The notes below the pieces were generated by a model. It saw nothing but the letters and a program-made list of their open reading frames with translations, was not told the DNA's origin and made no database searches. From the NCBI GenBank assembly GCA_910588975.1, contig CAJUSE010000020.1, positions 1-33,780 on the forward strand: DNA of 33,780 nt, written 5' to 3'. Positions 7,350 through 15,693 of this stretch are shown here, piece after piece. The stretch comes from an uncultured Oscillospiraceae bacterium. Lineage in GTDB: Bacteria; Bacillota; Clostridia; Oscillospirales; Oscillospiraceae. Both the position numbers and the translations under genes were made by a program. Position 1 is the first letter of the stretch; each line of letters begins with the position of its first letter.

Positions 7350-7586
7350 GTGGCAGAGCCGATTAAGAAGACCGACATCGTTCGGGGACTGGTGTCCGAT
7401 GGGGATATGAAGAAGGCCCTGTCCATCGCCAAGGACTTTCGCCTGGGCATCACGAAGGCGCAGCGCAGCGCCATGACCAAAGCCTATGAGTGCATGGTTC
7501 ACCCGGCGTTCTACATCTCCATCGGAACCGACATCCCCACGGCCATTCAGGAGGGCGTTACGGTCCTTACTGAGCTGTATGGATAA
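7350..7586 (+). CDS. Small conserved-looking phage protein of unknown function (78 aa)
   Basis: The GTG at 7350 follows GGGAGGGG by 5 nt and is preferred over an in-frame ATG at 7335 that overlaps the stop of the gene before. The product (AEPIKKTDIVRGLVSDGDMK to AIQEGVTVLTELYG) looks like a compact helical protein, with a KKALSIAKDFRLGITKAQRS stretch that could fold as a helix-turn-helix. It shares the P2 transcript and is followed by a strong terminator. I recall similar small proteins in Firmicutes phages but know no function. Confidence 0.6.
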   Translation: MAEPIKKTDIVRGLVSDGDMKKALSIAKDFRLGITKAQRSAMTKAYECMVHPAFYISIGTDIPTAIQEGVTVLTELYG

Positions 7587-7618
7587 CTCTACATCCATGT
7601 GAATATCGACGTTTCTAC

Positions 7619-7650
7619 GGCCTCTCATGGTCATCCATGAGGGGCCTTTT
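7619..7650 (+). terminator. Rho-independent terminator closing the P2 transcript
   Basis: A 12-bp stem (7619-7630 with 7635-7646, one G-U pair) has a TCAT loop and is followed directly by TTTT at 7647-7650. It separates the modification/replication block from the packaging operon. Late expression therefore needs either read-through or a new, activator-dependent promoter in this gap. Confidence 0.85.
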
Positions 7651-7676
7651 CATGTCCGCAGAAGAGAGGTGGTGAT

Positions 7677-8153
7677 GTGGCTAACCCGAAGGGGAATCCT
7701 CAGAACCTACAACCGGTCCGAACCAAGGAAGAAGCGAAAAAGCGGGGAGCTGCCGGCGGGAAGAAGAGCGGGGCGGCCAGACGGAAGAAACGGGACGCTC
7801 GACAGGCCATCCGGTATGTCCTGGACATGGCTGCTACGGGCAAGCTCGATGAGAAGCTGGAGGGCCTCGGATTTGATGAAGAGGACCGCACCAACATGAC
7901 CGGCCTGACCGTCGCCATGATGATGAGGGCGGCCAGCGGCGATGTTTCGGCCTACAAAGCCCTGATGGACTACGGCGGCTTCCACCCGGACCAGAAGCTC
8001 AAGGAACGGGAGAGCCGGGCCCGTGTTTCTTCGATGGAAACCTCCACAAGAAGAGATACTGGTATGCTGGCCCCAACCGGAGGCATGGATGATGGTGAAG
8101 AAGCGGGAGATACCATCATCTACATACCAGAAATCGAGAAGGACGGTGAATGA
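7677..8153 (+). CDS. Terminase small subunit (TerS-like)
   Basis: The 158-residue protein starts at a GTG at 7677 behind AGAGAGGTGGTGAT. The first 50 residues are highly basic (KEEAKKRGAAGGKKSGAARR), suited to DNA contact. They are followed by a helical core QAIRYVLDMAATGKLDEKL with TVAMMMRAASGDVSAYKALM, which resembles small-terminase oligomerisation regions in Firmicutes phages. The C-terminal third is acidic and flexible. TerS recognises the packaging site and stimulates TerL. It overlaps TerL by 4 nt, and that position is the strongest part of the call. Confidence 0.7.
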   Translation: MANPKGNPQNLQPVRTKEEAKKRGAAGGKKSGAARRKKRDARQAIRYVLDMAATGKLDEKLEGLGFDEEDRTNMTGLTVAMMMRAASGDVSAYKALMDYGGFHPDQKLKERESRARVSSMETSTRRDTGMLAPTGGMDDGEEAGDTIIYIPEIEKDGE

Positions 8154-9553
8154 CCATGGCTACACGGATACTCAGGCCACAGCCTGGGCCGCAGGAGCGG
8201 TTCCTTGCGTCTTCCGCAGATGTAGTAGTCTACGGTGGAGCAGCCGGTGGAGGAAAGACCTACGGATTGCTCCTGTCCGCCCTTCGGTATAAAAATGTCA
8301 GGGGATATAACTGCACAGTGTTCAGAAAGACCTACAAACAGGTATTCTCTCCAGGTGGCCTATGGGATGAGACTCTTGATATGTACCACGGGATACGGGG
8401 CGCACAGTCCAGAATATCCAACGGAGAGTGGCGCTTCACCGATAAACGTGGGTATATCACATCAAGGGTGCTGTTCAAACACATTGGCAGCGACGATGAG
8501 CTACACGATTATCAGGGAAGCCAGATTTGCGGATTGTGCTTCGACGAGCTCACCCATTTCACCGAACACCAATTTTTCTATATGTTCTCCCGAAACCGCT
8601 CCGTCTGTGGTGTAAAGCCCTTTGTCCGGGCAACCTGCAACCCTGACGCCGATAGCTGGGTCGCCACATTCATTGAATGGTGGATTGACCAAAAAACCGG
8701 TTATCCCATCCCGGAACGTAGCGGCAAGGTTAGATGGATGATCCGCCGCAACAACATCATCCACTGGGCAGATAGTAAGTCGGAGCTGATTGAGCAATTC
8801 AATCTCGTAACGGAAGAGGAGCTACATGAACCGAAGAGCGTCACGTTCATCGCCAGCTCCGTCTATGACAACAAGATACTGCTGAAGCAGGACCCCGGAT
8901 ACCTCGCCAACCTGAAGGCCCTGGCCCTCGTGGAGCAGGAACGGCTCCTCCATGGCAACTGGAAAATCAAGCCCGCCGCCGGCCTATTCTTCAAGCGGAC
9001 GCAGGTGGGGGAGATGCTCCAGAACGTCCCCCTGGATGTGGTCAAGTGGGTACGGGCCTGGGACCTCGCTGCTACGTCGGAAGACGAGGGAGGCAACCCC
9101 GCCTACACCGCCGGCGTCCTCATGGGCAAGCGCAGCAACGGCCGGTACGTCATCGCCAACGTGGTCAATGTACGGCTCTCCGCCTCGGAGGTACGCCAGA
9201 CCGTAAAGATGAACGCTGCCATGGACATCGCCCGGTACAGGCGGGTCCGGGTCAGGCTCCCGCAGGACCCCGGCCAAGCCGGTAAGGATCAGGCTCAGAG
9301 CTACATCAAGTTCATGGCCGGGTACGATGTCTGCGCCATCGCTGAGAGCGGTAGCAAGGAAGCACGAGCTGAGCCCGTTGCCGCCCAGTGGCAAGCGGGC
9401 AATTTCGATGTTGTCATCGGTGACTGGAACGAAGAGTATTTTGCCCAGCTTGAGAGCTTCCCCGCCAGCCGGTACAAGGACATGGTGGATGCCACCAGCT
9501 CGGCCTTTGCGGAGATTGAAAACGTATTCGATATTGGAGGGCTTATCACATGA
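8150..9553 (+). CDS. Terminase large subunit (TerL; DNA-packaging ATPase/nuclease)
   Basis: The 467-residue protein has Walker A GGAAGGGKT at 29-37, Walker B ICGLCFDE with D132/E133, and an RNase-H-like nuclease domain with D305 in VRAWDLAAT and another acid in MVDATSSAF near residue 445. This motor pumps DNA into the prohead and cuts the concatemer. Start choices are ATG 8150 (ATGA overlap with TerS) or ATG 8156. The ATPase half (about 8200-8860) is clearly richer in A/T than the nuclease half and neighbouring genes, suggesting the gene is mosaic. Confidence 0.95.
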   Translation: MTMATRILRPQPGPQERFLASSADVVVYGGAAGGGKTYGLLLSALRYKNVRGYNCTVFRKTYKQVFSPGGLWDETLDMYHGIRGAQSRISNGEWRFTDKRGYITSRVLFKHIGSDDELHDYQGSQICGLCFDELTHFTEHQFFYMFSRNRSVCGVKPFVRATCNPDADSWVATFIEWWIDQKTGYPIPERSGKVRWMIRRNNIIHWADSKSELIEQFNLVTEEELHEPKSVTFIASSVYDNKILLKQDPGYLANLKALALVEQERLLHGNWKIKPAAGLFFKRTQVGEMLQNVPLDVVKWVRAWDLAATSEDEGGNPAYTAGVLMGKRSNGRYVIANVVNVRLSASEVRQTVKMNAAMDIARYRRVRVRLPQDPGQAGKDQAQSYIKFMAGYDVCAIAESGSKEARAEPVAAQWQAGNFDVVIGDWNEEYFAQLESFPASRYKDMVDATSSAFAEIENVFDIGGLIT

Positions 9554-11415
9554 GTAATGAAATCCGTCAGGATGGCTATGTCAACCTGATGAACAAGTGG
9601 GGGACCAGCCAGGACGCCTCGGAGGGCTACCGCTTCCAGCGGGAGCTCGTCACGCCCGATATGGAGTTGACCACCCTCTACACCGATAACGGCCTGTTCA
9701 CGAAAATCATCGACGCCCCGGCGGAGGAGGCCCTGAAGCAAGGCTTTGACCTGGGGTTGAACAACCCGGACATCGAGAAGTTCGTCTCCCGGTCCCTGGA
9801 CGATCTGCGGTGGGAGGAACACGCCGCCACCGCCATGAAGTGGTCACGGCTCTACGGCGGCTCCATCATCGTCATGCTGATTGATGATGGCCGGGGCCTG
9901 GAGGAACCGCTCAACTGGAAGAACATCCGCAGCATCGACGAGCTGCACGTCTTCGAGCGTCCCGTGGTCTGGCCCGACTACAACAGCCTGTATGCCGGGG
10001 ACATCAGAAACTACCGGGGGCGGCGCAGGGGCGGCGGCTTCATGCAGCCCCAGTTCTACGATGTCTCCAGTATCTACGGTACGTTCCGGGTCCATGCCAG
10101 CCGGTGTCTGGTCTTCCGCAACGGCGTGGTCCCTGAGAGTGTGGGCAACGAGAATTACCGGTACTGGGGCACCCCGGAGTACATCCGCCTCCGTCGGGCC
10201 ATCCAGGATACCATCACGGCGCACAGCAACGGCCCGAAGCTGCTGGAGCGCAGCGTCCAGGCTGTCTACAAGATGAAGGGTCTGGCCCAGCTCCTTGCCT
10301 CCGCGCTCGGCGAAAACCAAGCCCTGAAGCGCCTGGAGCTCATCGACCTCGCCCGTGGCATGATGAACACCATCGCCATTGACGCTGACGGAGAGGACTA
10401 TGGCTTCCAGACGTTCCAGTTCTCCGGGGTCAAGGATGTCATCGACGCCACCTGCAATATGCTGTCTGCCCTGACGAACATCCCGCAGACCATCCTCTTC
10501 GGTCGGGCCCCCGCCGGGGAAAACTCCACCGGAGAGAGTGACATGGAAAACTGGTACAGCTTCGTCGGTCGCCTCCAGCGGCTCACGGTTCGCCCGGTTC
10601 TGCTGAACCTGCTGGATGTCATCTTCATAGCGGGCAGGGCCAGCGGGGAAATCGAGGAGGAGCCGGACTACGAGCTGAAGTTCAACCCGCTCTGGACCAT
10701 GAGCGACACGGAGAAGGCCACGGTGGACAAGACCAAGGCAGATACCTCCTACGTCAAAGCGCAGACCGCCCAGATTTATGTAGGGTTGCAATCTCTCGAC
10801 CCGTCCGAGGTCCGTGGGGCCCTGGCAGACAGCGGAGAGTTCCAGGTGGAAGACATCCTGGACGGCATCCCGCCGGAAGAGCTGCTCCTGGAGCCCCAGG
10901 ATGACACCACAATGGATTTGTCGGAGGACCAACCACCTACACCGGAATATGGTCTTCCGCCTGTTCCTGAGCCTCCCAAGACTAACCAGGACGCTTCCGA
11001 TGGCCCGCCCAAAACCACCGGAAAGGGCGTGGGGGTCCTGGTAGTCCGTGACGGGAAAATCCTCACCGGCCTCCGCCGGACTGAAGGTACGTTCTGCGGG
11101 CCCGGCGGCCACATTGAGGACGGAGAGACCCCGGAGCAAGCTGCACTCAGGGAAACGCAGGAAGAGTTCGGCATCACCCCCACGGAGCTCATCCACATCG
11201 GAAGCACCAGCGGGGCGGCAAAGCCGTACTTGCCCTCGGAGATTTACCTCTGCACCGAGTATGACGGAGCTCCGAAGGCGGACGGCGATGAGATGGAGTT
11301 CGCTCAGTTCATGGAACCGGCGAAGGTCATGAACCTGATTGAAGCTAGTGTGGCCTTCCCTCCGTTCGCTGAGTCCATGAAATTGCTATTAAACGCATTG
11401 GAGGATAACGCATGA
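9550..11415 (+). CDS. Portal protein (DUF1073-type) fused to a C-terminal Nudix hydrolase domain
   Basis: Residues 1 to about 450 form a DUF1073/phage portal-type protein, including WSRLYGGSIIVMLIDDG, HASRCLVFRNGVVPE and NIPQTILFGRAPAGENSTGE. It would form the dodecameric gate that docks TerL and the connectors. A Pro/Asp-rich linker (about 450-490) leads to a Nudix domain (about 491-621). Its Nudix box at 520-542 fits G-x5-E-x7-REUxEExGU: GHIEDGE, then RETQEEFGI seven residues on. Nudix enzymes split nucleoside diphosphate-X compounds. At 621 residues it is longer than ordinary portals of this type, in line with the added domain. ATG 9550 overlaps the TerL stop by 4 nt. Confidence 0.9.
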   Translation: MSNEIRQDGYVNLMNKWGTSQDASEGYRFQRELVTPDMELTTLYTDNGLFTKIIDAPAEEALKQGFDLGLNNPDIEKFVSRSLDDLRWEEHAATAMKWSRLYGGSIIVMLIDDGRGLEEPLNWKNIRSIDELHVFERPVVWPDYNSLYAGDIRNYRGRRRGGGFMQPQFYDVSSIYGTFRVHASRCLVFRNGVVPESVGNENYRYWGTPEYIRLRRAIQDTITAHSNGPKLLERSVQAVYKMKGLAQLLASALGENQALKRLELIDLARGMMNTIAIDADGEDYGFQTFQFSGVKDVIDATCNMLSALTNIPQTILFGRAPAGENSTGESDMENWYSFVGRLQRLTVRPVLLNLLDVIFIAGRASGEIEEEPDYELKFNPLWTMSDTEKATVDKTKADTSYVKAQTAQIYVGLQSLDPSEVRGALADSGEFQVEDILDGIPPEELLLEPQDDTTMDLSEDQPPTPEYGLPPVPEPPKTNQDASDGPPKTTGKGVGVLVVRDGKILTGLRRTEGTFCGPGGHIEDGETPEQAALRETQEEFGITPTELIHIGSTSGAAKPYLPSEIYLCTEYDGAPKADGDEMEFAQFMEPAKVMNLIEASVAFPPFAESMKLLLNALEDNA

Positions 11416-11675
11416 AAAGGTCTGAGTACGTCCAGTTTATGGAATCGTCCGGGTTTACCCGCTTAGAAGCCGAGAAGATGGCGGGTTATGCTCTTCTCGA
11501 CTTTAGCAGTTTCGATGCTGCCTACGAATACTACTTCCACAGCGAGAAGTTTTGGAGAGGGATGGTATACGAGGGGCACAGGAAAGCAAGGAGGGTCTTT
11601 TTCCGGTCTCGCTCTAAACGCTACATGGCGTCATACAAGACACGTTTCGTCTCACCCATCAAATTACCCACCTGA
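11412..11675 (+). CDS. Small unknown basic protein (87 aa) after the portal
   Basis: The ATG overlaps the portal stop (ATGA). The product is rich in aromatic and basic residues (AYEYYFHSEKFWRGMVYEGH, RRVFFRSRSKRYMASYKTRF). No domain was recognised. It sits between portal and the Mu-F-like gene where small head-accessory proteins are common. Its codon use (TCT, GAA, CGT) is less GC-biased than the portal's, hinting at separate acquisition. A hairpin begins at its stop codon. Confidence 0.55.
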   Translation: MKRSEYVQFMESSGFTRLEAEKMAGYALLDFSSFDAAYEYYFHSEKFWRGMVYEGHRKARRVFFRSRSKRYMASYKTRFVSPIKLPT

Positions 11676-11702
11676 AGGTGCCGGGAAGAATCCTGGCACC
11701 TT
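11675..11702 (+). terminator. Stable 12-bp intergenic hairpin (AGAA loop)
   Basis: A continuous 12-bp stem (11675-11686 with 11691-11702, one G-U pair) begins at the last base of the preceding stop codon. It is followed by CTACGC, with no U-tract, so it may act as an RNA-stability or processing element rather than a full terminator. Confidence 0.55.
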
Positions 11703-11769
11703 CTACGCATTAACTGGGTGGTTCCAGCAATCACACACCAACAACGCCCGTCAGGCAGGAGGCAGTCAC

Positions 11770-12678
11770 ATGAACAACCTCATCCACCATCAAGCCACCA
11801 GGGATGTGCTCAAGTCCCGTTTCGGCAGCCATAAGCGGCTCCGGTGTAAGACCACCCTCCAATACCCCGTGAGCGTTGAGCGGGAATACCAGCGGATTAC
11901 AAACGCCTATACGAAGCTCCTGAACGACACCCTCAAAAGGCACCTGCCTGAGATACGGGCAGCAGCCAGCATGGAAGAGGCCACCCGTCACGATGACATC
12001 GGGGATTTGGTCAGCATCGTTCAGCAATCCTTCCTGGATATGGGCGTGGAGCTGGACAACAGCACCCACCGCTTCGGCCTCCGGGAGAAAGTGGAGCGTA
12101 TGGCCCACCTCACCCGTAAGCTCACCATCAAGGAGTGGAAGCGGGCGATCCGGGCCACGCTGGGCATCGACATCCTGGATGACTACTACCTGGGGGAGTT
12201 TTACCGGGAGGCCCTGACCCGGTGGGTAGACCAGAACGTCAACCTCATCAAGACCATCCCGAAGAGCACCCTGGGGGATATGCAGAATATCGTCCTGGAC
12301 GGCTTCAGGAACGGCAGAAGCACGAAGTCCATCATCCAGGAAATCCAGGATGTCTATGGGCAGACCAAACGCCACGCCCGCCTCATCGCAAGGGACCAGA
12401 TTGGAAAGCTCAACGGTGAGCTGACCAAGAAGCAGCAGGAGGACGCCGGCGTGGAGGAGTACGAGTGGTCGGACTCCGGTGATGGCCGGGTCCGGGACAG
12501 CCACAAGCACTTGAACAAGAAACGCTTCAGGTGGAGCGATCCGCCAATCGTAGATGCCAAGACAGGTAGGCGCTGTCACCCCGGCCAGGACTATCAATGC
12601 CGGTGTGTGGCCCTGCCTGTTTTTGACATAGAGACCATTGACCTTCCGTTTGCAGGGAAAGGGGGTAAGTCAGCATGA
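11770..12678 (+). CDS. Minor head / head morphogenesis protein (SPP1 gp7 / Mu gpF-like)
   Basis: The 302-residue protein has a helical N-terminal two-thirds and the family C-terminal domain: ARLIARDQIGKLNGELTKKQ, then YEWSDSGDGRVRDSHKHLNK and CHPGQDYQCRCVALPVF with the paired cysteines. Proteins of this family go into the head with the portal and help head assembly or DNA ejection. The start at 11770 follows CAGGAGGCAGTCAC; the frame is open further upstream but without a ribosome site. Its place after the portal is standard. Confidence 0.85.
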   Translation: MNNLIHHQATRDVLKSRFGSHKRLRCKTTLQYPVSVEREYQRITNAYTKLLNDTLKRHLPEIRAAASMEEATRHDDIGDLVSIVQQSFLDMGVELDNSTHRFGLREKVERMAHLTRKLTIKEWKRAIRATLGIDILDDYYLGEFYREALTRWVDQNVNLIKTIPKSTLGDMQNIVLDGFRNGRSTKSIIQEIQDVYGQTKRHARLIARDQIGKLNGELTKKQQEDAGVEEYEWSDSGDGRVRDSHKHLNKKRFRWSDPPIVDAKTGRRCHPGQDYQCRCVALPVFDIETIDLPFAGKGGKSA

Positions 12679-12735
12679 AGAAGTTTTTGTCGTGACCCGA
12701 CAGAGCAGGACAGGCAGAAAGGAGGAACGAGCAAA

Positions 12736-14085
12736 GTGGAACCCCCTGTTCTCAAGCGTGTCGAGCGTCTGGACAGCATCCCGCTCAGCGATACCTACTG
12801 GACCGAGGAAGGCTATCTGATTGATAAGCCCATCGTCACGTCCGTGGGTATCTTTGAGTACCGGAACCCCGACGGCAGCACCCGAAGGGAGCTGCGCTTG
12901 CCGGAGCACGTCTTCGACAAGGACAGCCTTGCCAGCTACCGGGGCAAGCCGGTCATCCTCACCCATCGGGCGGGAAGCGTGGACAAAGACAACGTGGACC
13001 GGGAGCACATCGGCACGATCCTGTCTGAGGGCATGGCGGACGGCGATGATGTTCGTGTGGAAATCATCATCCATGACACGGACATCATCAAGCAGACCGG
13101 TCTCCGAGAGCTCTCCCTGGGCTACTCGCTCGACCTGGACGAGACCCCCGGCACCTGGAACGGCCAGCACTACGACGCTATCCAGACGAACATCCGCATC
13201 AACCATTTGGCCCTCGTCGATAAGGCGAGAGCCGGAGAACAAGCCCGGCTGAACATCGACAGCCGGGACGAAAATTCAGAAGGAGGAACCAATATGGACC
13301 CCAAGTACGATCTGACCCCCGAGGAGATGGACGAAGCTGTCCGGCAGTTCAAGGCCCGGCGGGCCGACGGCAGCGACCCGGCCCCCGCTGAGCCCAAGAA
13401 GGACGGCGGCGACCCGCCCGACAAGAAGACCGACGGCGGCGACAGCAACACCGACGGCAACGAGCCCAAGAAGGATGGCGGCGATGCCCCCGGCAGCAAC
13501 ACCGACGGCGGCGATCCCGTGAAGATGGTCAAGGACCGCCGGGACGGGCGCAAGGCCGACGGCGCCCCCAAGGACACCGAGAGCGCCAAGAAGGTCATCG
13601 CTCAGCAGGACGCCGACATCGACGCTCTGCTGAAGGTCATCGAGCAGATGAAGGCCAAGAGCGACTTCGACTCCGCCCCCGCCGTGAAGAAGGACGGTGA
13701 GGACTGTGCCAAGACCGACGGCGGCGACAAGGGCAAGGCCATGAACGCCGATTCCGTGGACGCCATCGTCCAGGAGCGCATCAGCCTTCTCCGCCTGGGC
13801 GACCGGCTGAACCTGGACGGCACCGATGCCATGACCATCCCCCAGCTCAAGCGGGCCATCATCAAGGCTGTGAAGCCCACCCTGCGGCTGGACGGCCAGA
13901 GCGAGGTCTACATCGACGCCGCCTTCGCCATCGCCCGTGACGAGGTGGAGGCCCGCAAGGGCACCGAGTACCAGCGCCGGCAGATGTTCAACACGGACTC
14001 TGCCCCGAGGAAGGCTCCCGAGCCCGCCGGTGCCACCGCCCGGCGCAACCAGATGATCGAGGACATGGATGGAGGTAACGAGTAA
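12736..14085 (+). CDS. Prohead protease (DUF2213-type) with C-terminal scaffold region
   Basis: The GTG at 12736 follows AAAGGAGGAACGAGCAAA. Residues about 1-175 match the DUF2213 protease pattern: SYRGKPVILTHRAGSVDKDN, REHIGTILSEGMADGDDVRV, GLRELSLGYSLDLDETPG, then RINHLALVDKARAGEQARL. The rest (about 190-449) is a charged, low-complexity scaffold with repeated KKDGGD/KTDGGD/TDGGD units and a coiled segment SAKKVIAQQDADIDALLKV. The protease would process the scaffold during capsid maturation. A strong internal start at 13294 marks a separately made scaffold. It overlaps the next gene by 1 nt. Confidence 0.85.
   Translation: MEPPVLKRVERLDSIPLSDTYWTEEGYLIDKPIVTSVGIFEYRNPDGSTRRELRLPEHVFDKDSLASYRGKPVILTHRAGSVDKDNVDREHIGTILSEGMADGDDVRVEIIIHDTDIIKQTGLRELSLGYSLDLDETPGTWNGQHYDAIQTNIRINHLALVDKARAGEQARLNIDSRDENSEGGTNMDPKYDLTPEEMDEAVRQFKARRADGSDPAPAEPKKDGGDPPDKKTDGGDSNTDGNEPKKDGGDAPGSNTDGGDPVKMVKDRRDGRKADGAPKDTESAKKVIAQQDADIDALLKVIEQMKAKSDFDSAPAVKKDGEDCAKTDGGDKGKAMNADSVDAIVQERISLLRLGDRLNLDGTDAMTIPQLKRAIIKAVKPTLRLDGQSEVYIDAAFAIARDEVEARKGTEYQRRQMFNTDSAPRKAPEPAGATARRNQMIEDMDGGNE
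13294..14085 (+). CDS. Nested in-frame scaffold protein (internal start of the protease gene)
   Basis: Inside the protease gene, in the same frame, AGAAGGAGGAACCAAT precedes an ATG at 13294. This is a better ribosome site than that of the full gene. It would give a 263-residue protein starting MDPKYDLTPEEMDEAVRQFK that contains only the scaffold region. Overlapping protease/scaffold genes of this kind are known from lambda (C/Nu3) and others. Repeated KKDGGD-type units lie at about residues 30-85 of the short form. The position exactly at the domain boundary supports it. Confidence 0.75.
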   Translation: MDPKYDLTPEEMDEAVRQFKARRADGSDPAPAEPKKDGGDPPDKKTDGGDSNTDGNEPKKDGGDAPGSNTDGGDPVKMVKDRRDGRKADGAPKDTESAKKVIAQQDADIDALLKVIEQMKAKSDFDSAPAVKKDGEDCAKTDGGDKGKAMNADSVDAIVQERISLLRLGDRLNLDGTDAMTIPQLKRAIIKAVKPTLRLDGQSEVYIDAAFAIARDEVEARKGTEYQRRQMFNTDSAPRKAPEPAGATARRNQMIEDMDGGNE

Positions 14086-14588
14086 TGAGCATTTGGACTG
14101 AGTACAACAACAGGACCCCCGCAGGTGTGGCCGGCGGCCTCTATGACCTGACCGACCACGCCGTTGACTCCTTCCGCATCGACGCTGCGGACGGCAAGGT
14201 CAAGTTCGGCATGGGCGTCGTGGCGGGCACCACCCCCGGCACCGACGTGACCATCCCCACGGCTGACAGCACCATGGACAAGTTCATGGGCGTCGTCATG
14301 AACGGCGGCTCCAACGAGATGGACATGAACGGCGTCATCGTCGTCCGCAACAGCTCCACTCAGAGCATCATGCGTCACGGTCGGGTCTGGGCTCGGCTGG
14401 CTGCTGAGGCTGAGCCCGCCTATGGCGATCAGGTCCACCTCATCACCAGCGGGGACGACGCCGGCTGCTTCGGCACCACCGGCGGCATCGCCATCAACGC
14501 CCGGTTCATCACCACGGCCCAGAACGGCATCGCCGCCATCGAGCTGTATAACCAGCTCAACGCAGCTCCCGCCGCCAGCGGTAACTAA
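14085..14588 (+). CDS. Head decoration / structural cement protein
   Basis: The 167-residue Gly/Thr-rich beta protein contains GGLYDLTDHAVDSFRIDAAD, KFGMGVVAGTTPGTDVTIP and FMGVVMNGGSNEMDMNGVIV, and GRVWARLAAEAEPAYGDQVH. This pattern (kfG.gvv.g.., fmGvv, grvwv) is typical of the small cement proteins encoded before the major capsid gene. They bind the outer capsid and stabilise it. The ATG overlaps the scaffold stop, with GGAGGTAACGAGTA upstream. The start IWTEYNNRTPAGVAGG fits the family. Confidence 0.8.
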   Translation: MSIWTEYNNRTPAGVAGGLYDLTDHAVDSFRIDAADGKVKFGMGVVAGTTPGTDVTIPTADSTMDKFMGVVMNGGSNEMDMNGVIVVRNSSTQSIMRHGRVWARLAAEAEPAYGDQVHLITSGDDAGCFGTTGGIAINARFITTAQNGIAAIELYNQLNAAPAASGN

Positions 14589-14612
14589 TCGGAGATAGGA
14601 GGAAAAGACACT

Positions 14613-15677
14613 ATGAGCAAGATGAGATACGACGCCAATATGCCGTCCAAGACCTATGACTACGCCGATGAGCGGGCGCTGCGGGCCTCCAACATCCCGT
14701 CCACCCTGGCGAGCTCCCCCGCCATGCGGTTCGACAGCGAGGAGGATGCCAGCGTCTTCTTCGCCCGTGAGCTGGACTACATCAAGTCCAAGGCTTACGA
14801 CAAGCGGTATCCCGAGTTCACCGCCCTCCAGATGTTCCCCGTCACCCATGAGGTGCCGGAGGGGGCCGAGAGCTTCACCTACTACGGCTACGAGCGGACC
14901 GGCATGGCGAAAATCATCAGCAACTACGCCACTGACCTGCCCCGTGTGGACGTGAAGGGCGAGATGAAGACCGGCTACGTCAAGAGCATCGGCGACAGCT
15001 ACGGCTACAACGTCCAGGAGATGAGGGCCTCCCGCATGGCCGGCAAGTCCCTGGACAGCCGTCGTGCGGACTCCGCCCGCTACCACATCGACCGGCTGAC
15101 CAATACCCTCATCTGGGTCGGCGACAAGGCCAACAAGCTGGTGGGCATCCTGTCCGATGACAACGACATCCCCGTCTACACCCTGACCCCCGGCGCCAAG
15201 ACCAACAAGACCTCTTGGCTGGAGAAGGACCCCGATGAGATCGTCGAGGATGTCAAGTCCTGGCTGACCCAGATGGAGCTCTCCACCCAGGGCGTCGAGA
15301 AGGCTGACCGGCTGGGCATCCCCTCCGATGTCTACATCGCCCTGTCCCTGCGGCGCATCGAGAGCACCGAGAGCTCCGTCCTGAAGTACCTCCAGGACAA
15401 CCTTCCCGGCATCAAGATCGTCGCCTGTCACGAGCTCAACTCCACCAGCGTGGACACCAACCCCTACGCCAAGGCCGCCGGCTCCGCCACCCCCGGCCAG
15501 GGCGTCGGCATCCTCTACAAGTATGATGCCGATAAGATGTCCGCCGAAATCCCCATGCCCTTCCTCCAGCACCCCGCCCAGTACAAGAACCTGGAGGTCG
15601 AGATCATGTGCGAGGCCCGTGTCGCCGGCGCTGTCATCTACTACCCCATGTCCGCCATGATTATCGTGGGCATCTGA
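14613..15677 (+). CDS. Major capsid protein (DUF2184 type, HK97 fold)
   Basis: The 354-residue protein has the layout of DUF2184 capsid proteins: an N-terminal arm, FFARELDYIKSKAYDKRYPE, TYYGYERTGMAKIISNYATD and LPRVDVKGEMKTGYVKSIGD, then RLTNTLIWVGDKANKLVGIL. The C-terminal part, MSAEIPMPFLQHPAQYKNLE, is followed by a closing beta strand. Codon use is the most GC-biased of the window, as expected for the most highly expressed gene. The start is set by AGGAGGAAAAGACACT. It builds the icosahedral shell. Confidence 0.9.
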   Translation: MSKMRYDANMPSKTYDYADERALRASNIPSTLASSPAMRFDSEEDASVFFARELDYIKSKAYDKRYPEFTALQMFPVTHEVPEGAESFTYYGYERTGMAKIISNYATDLPRVDVKGEMKTGYVKSIGDSYGYNVQEMRASRMAGKSLDSRRADSARYHIDRLTNTLIWVGDKANKLVGILSDDNDIPVYTLTPGAKTNKTSWLEKDPDEIVEDVKSWLTQMELSTQGVEKADRLGIPSDVYIALSLRRIESTESSVLKYLQDNLPGIKIVACHELNSTSVDTNPYAKAAGSATPGQGVGILYKYDADKMSAEIPMPFLQHPAQYKNLEVEIMCEARVAGAVIYYPMSAMIIVGI

Positions 15678-15693
15678 GAAGGAGGAAATTGAA

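Noticed and set aside
13380..13740. Independent DNA repeat element in the scaffold gene
   Set aside because: The GACGGCGGCGA units encode KKDGGD-type protein repeats in frame and need no separate element.
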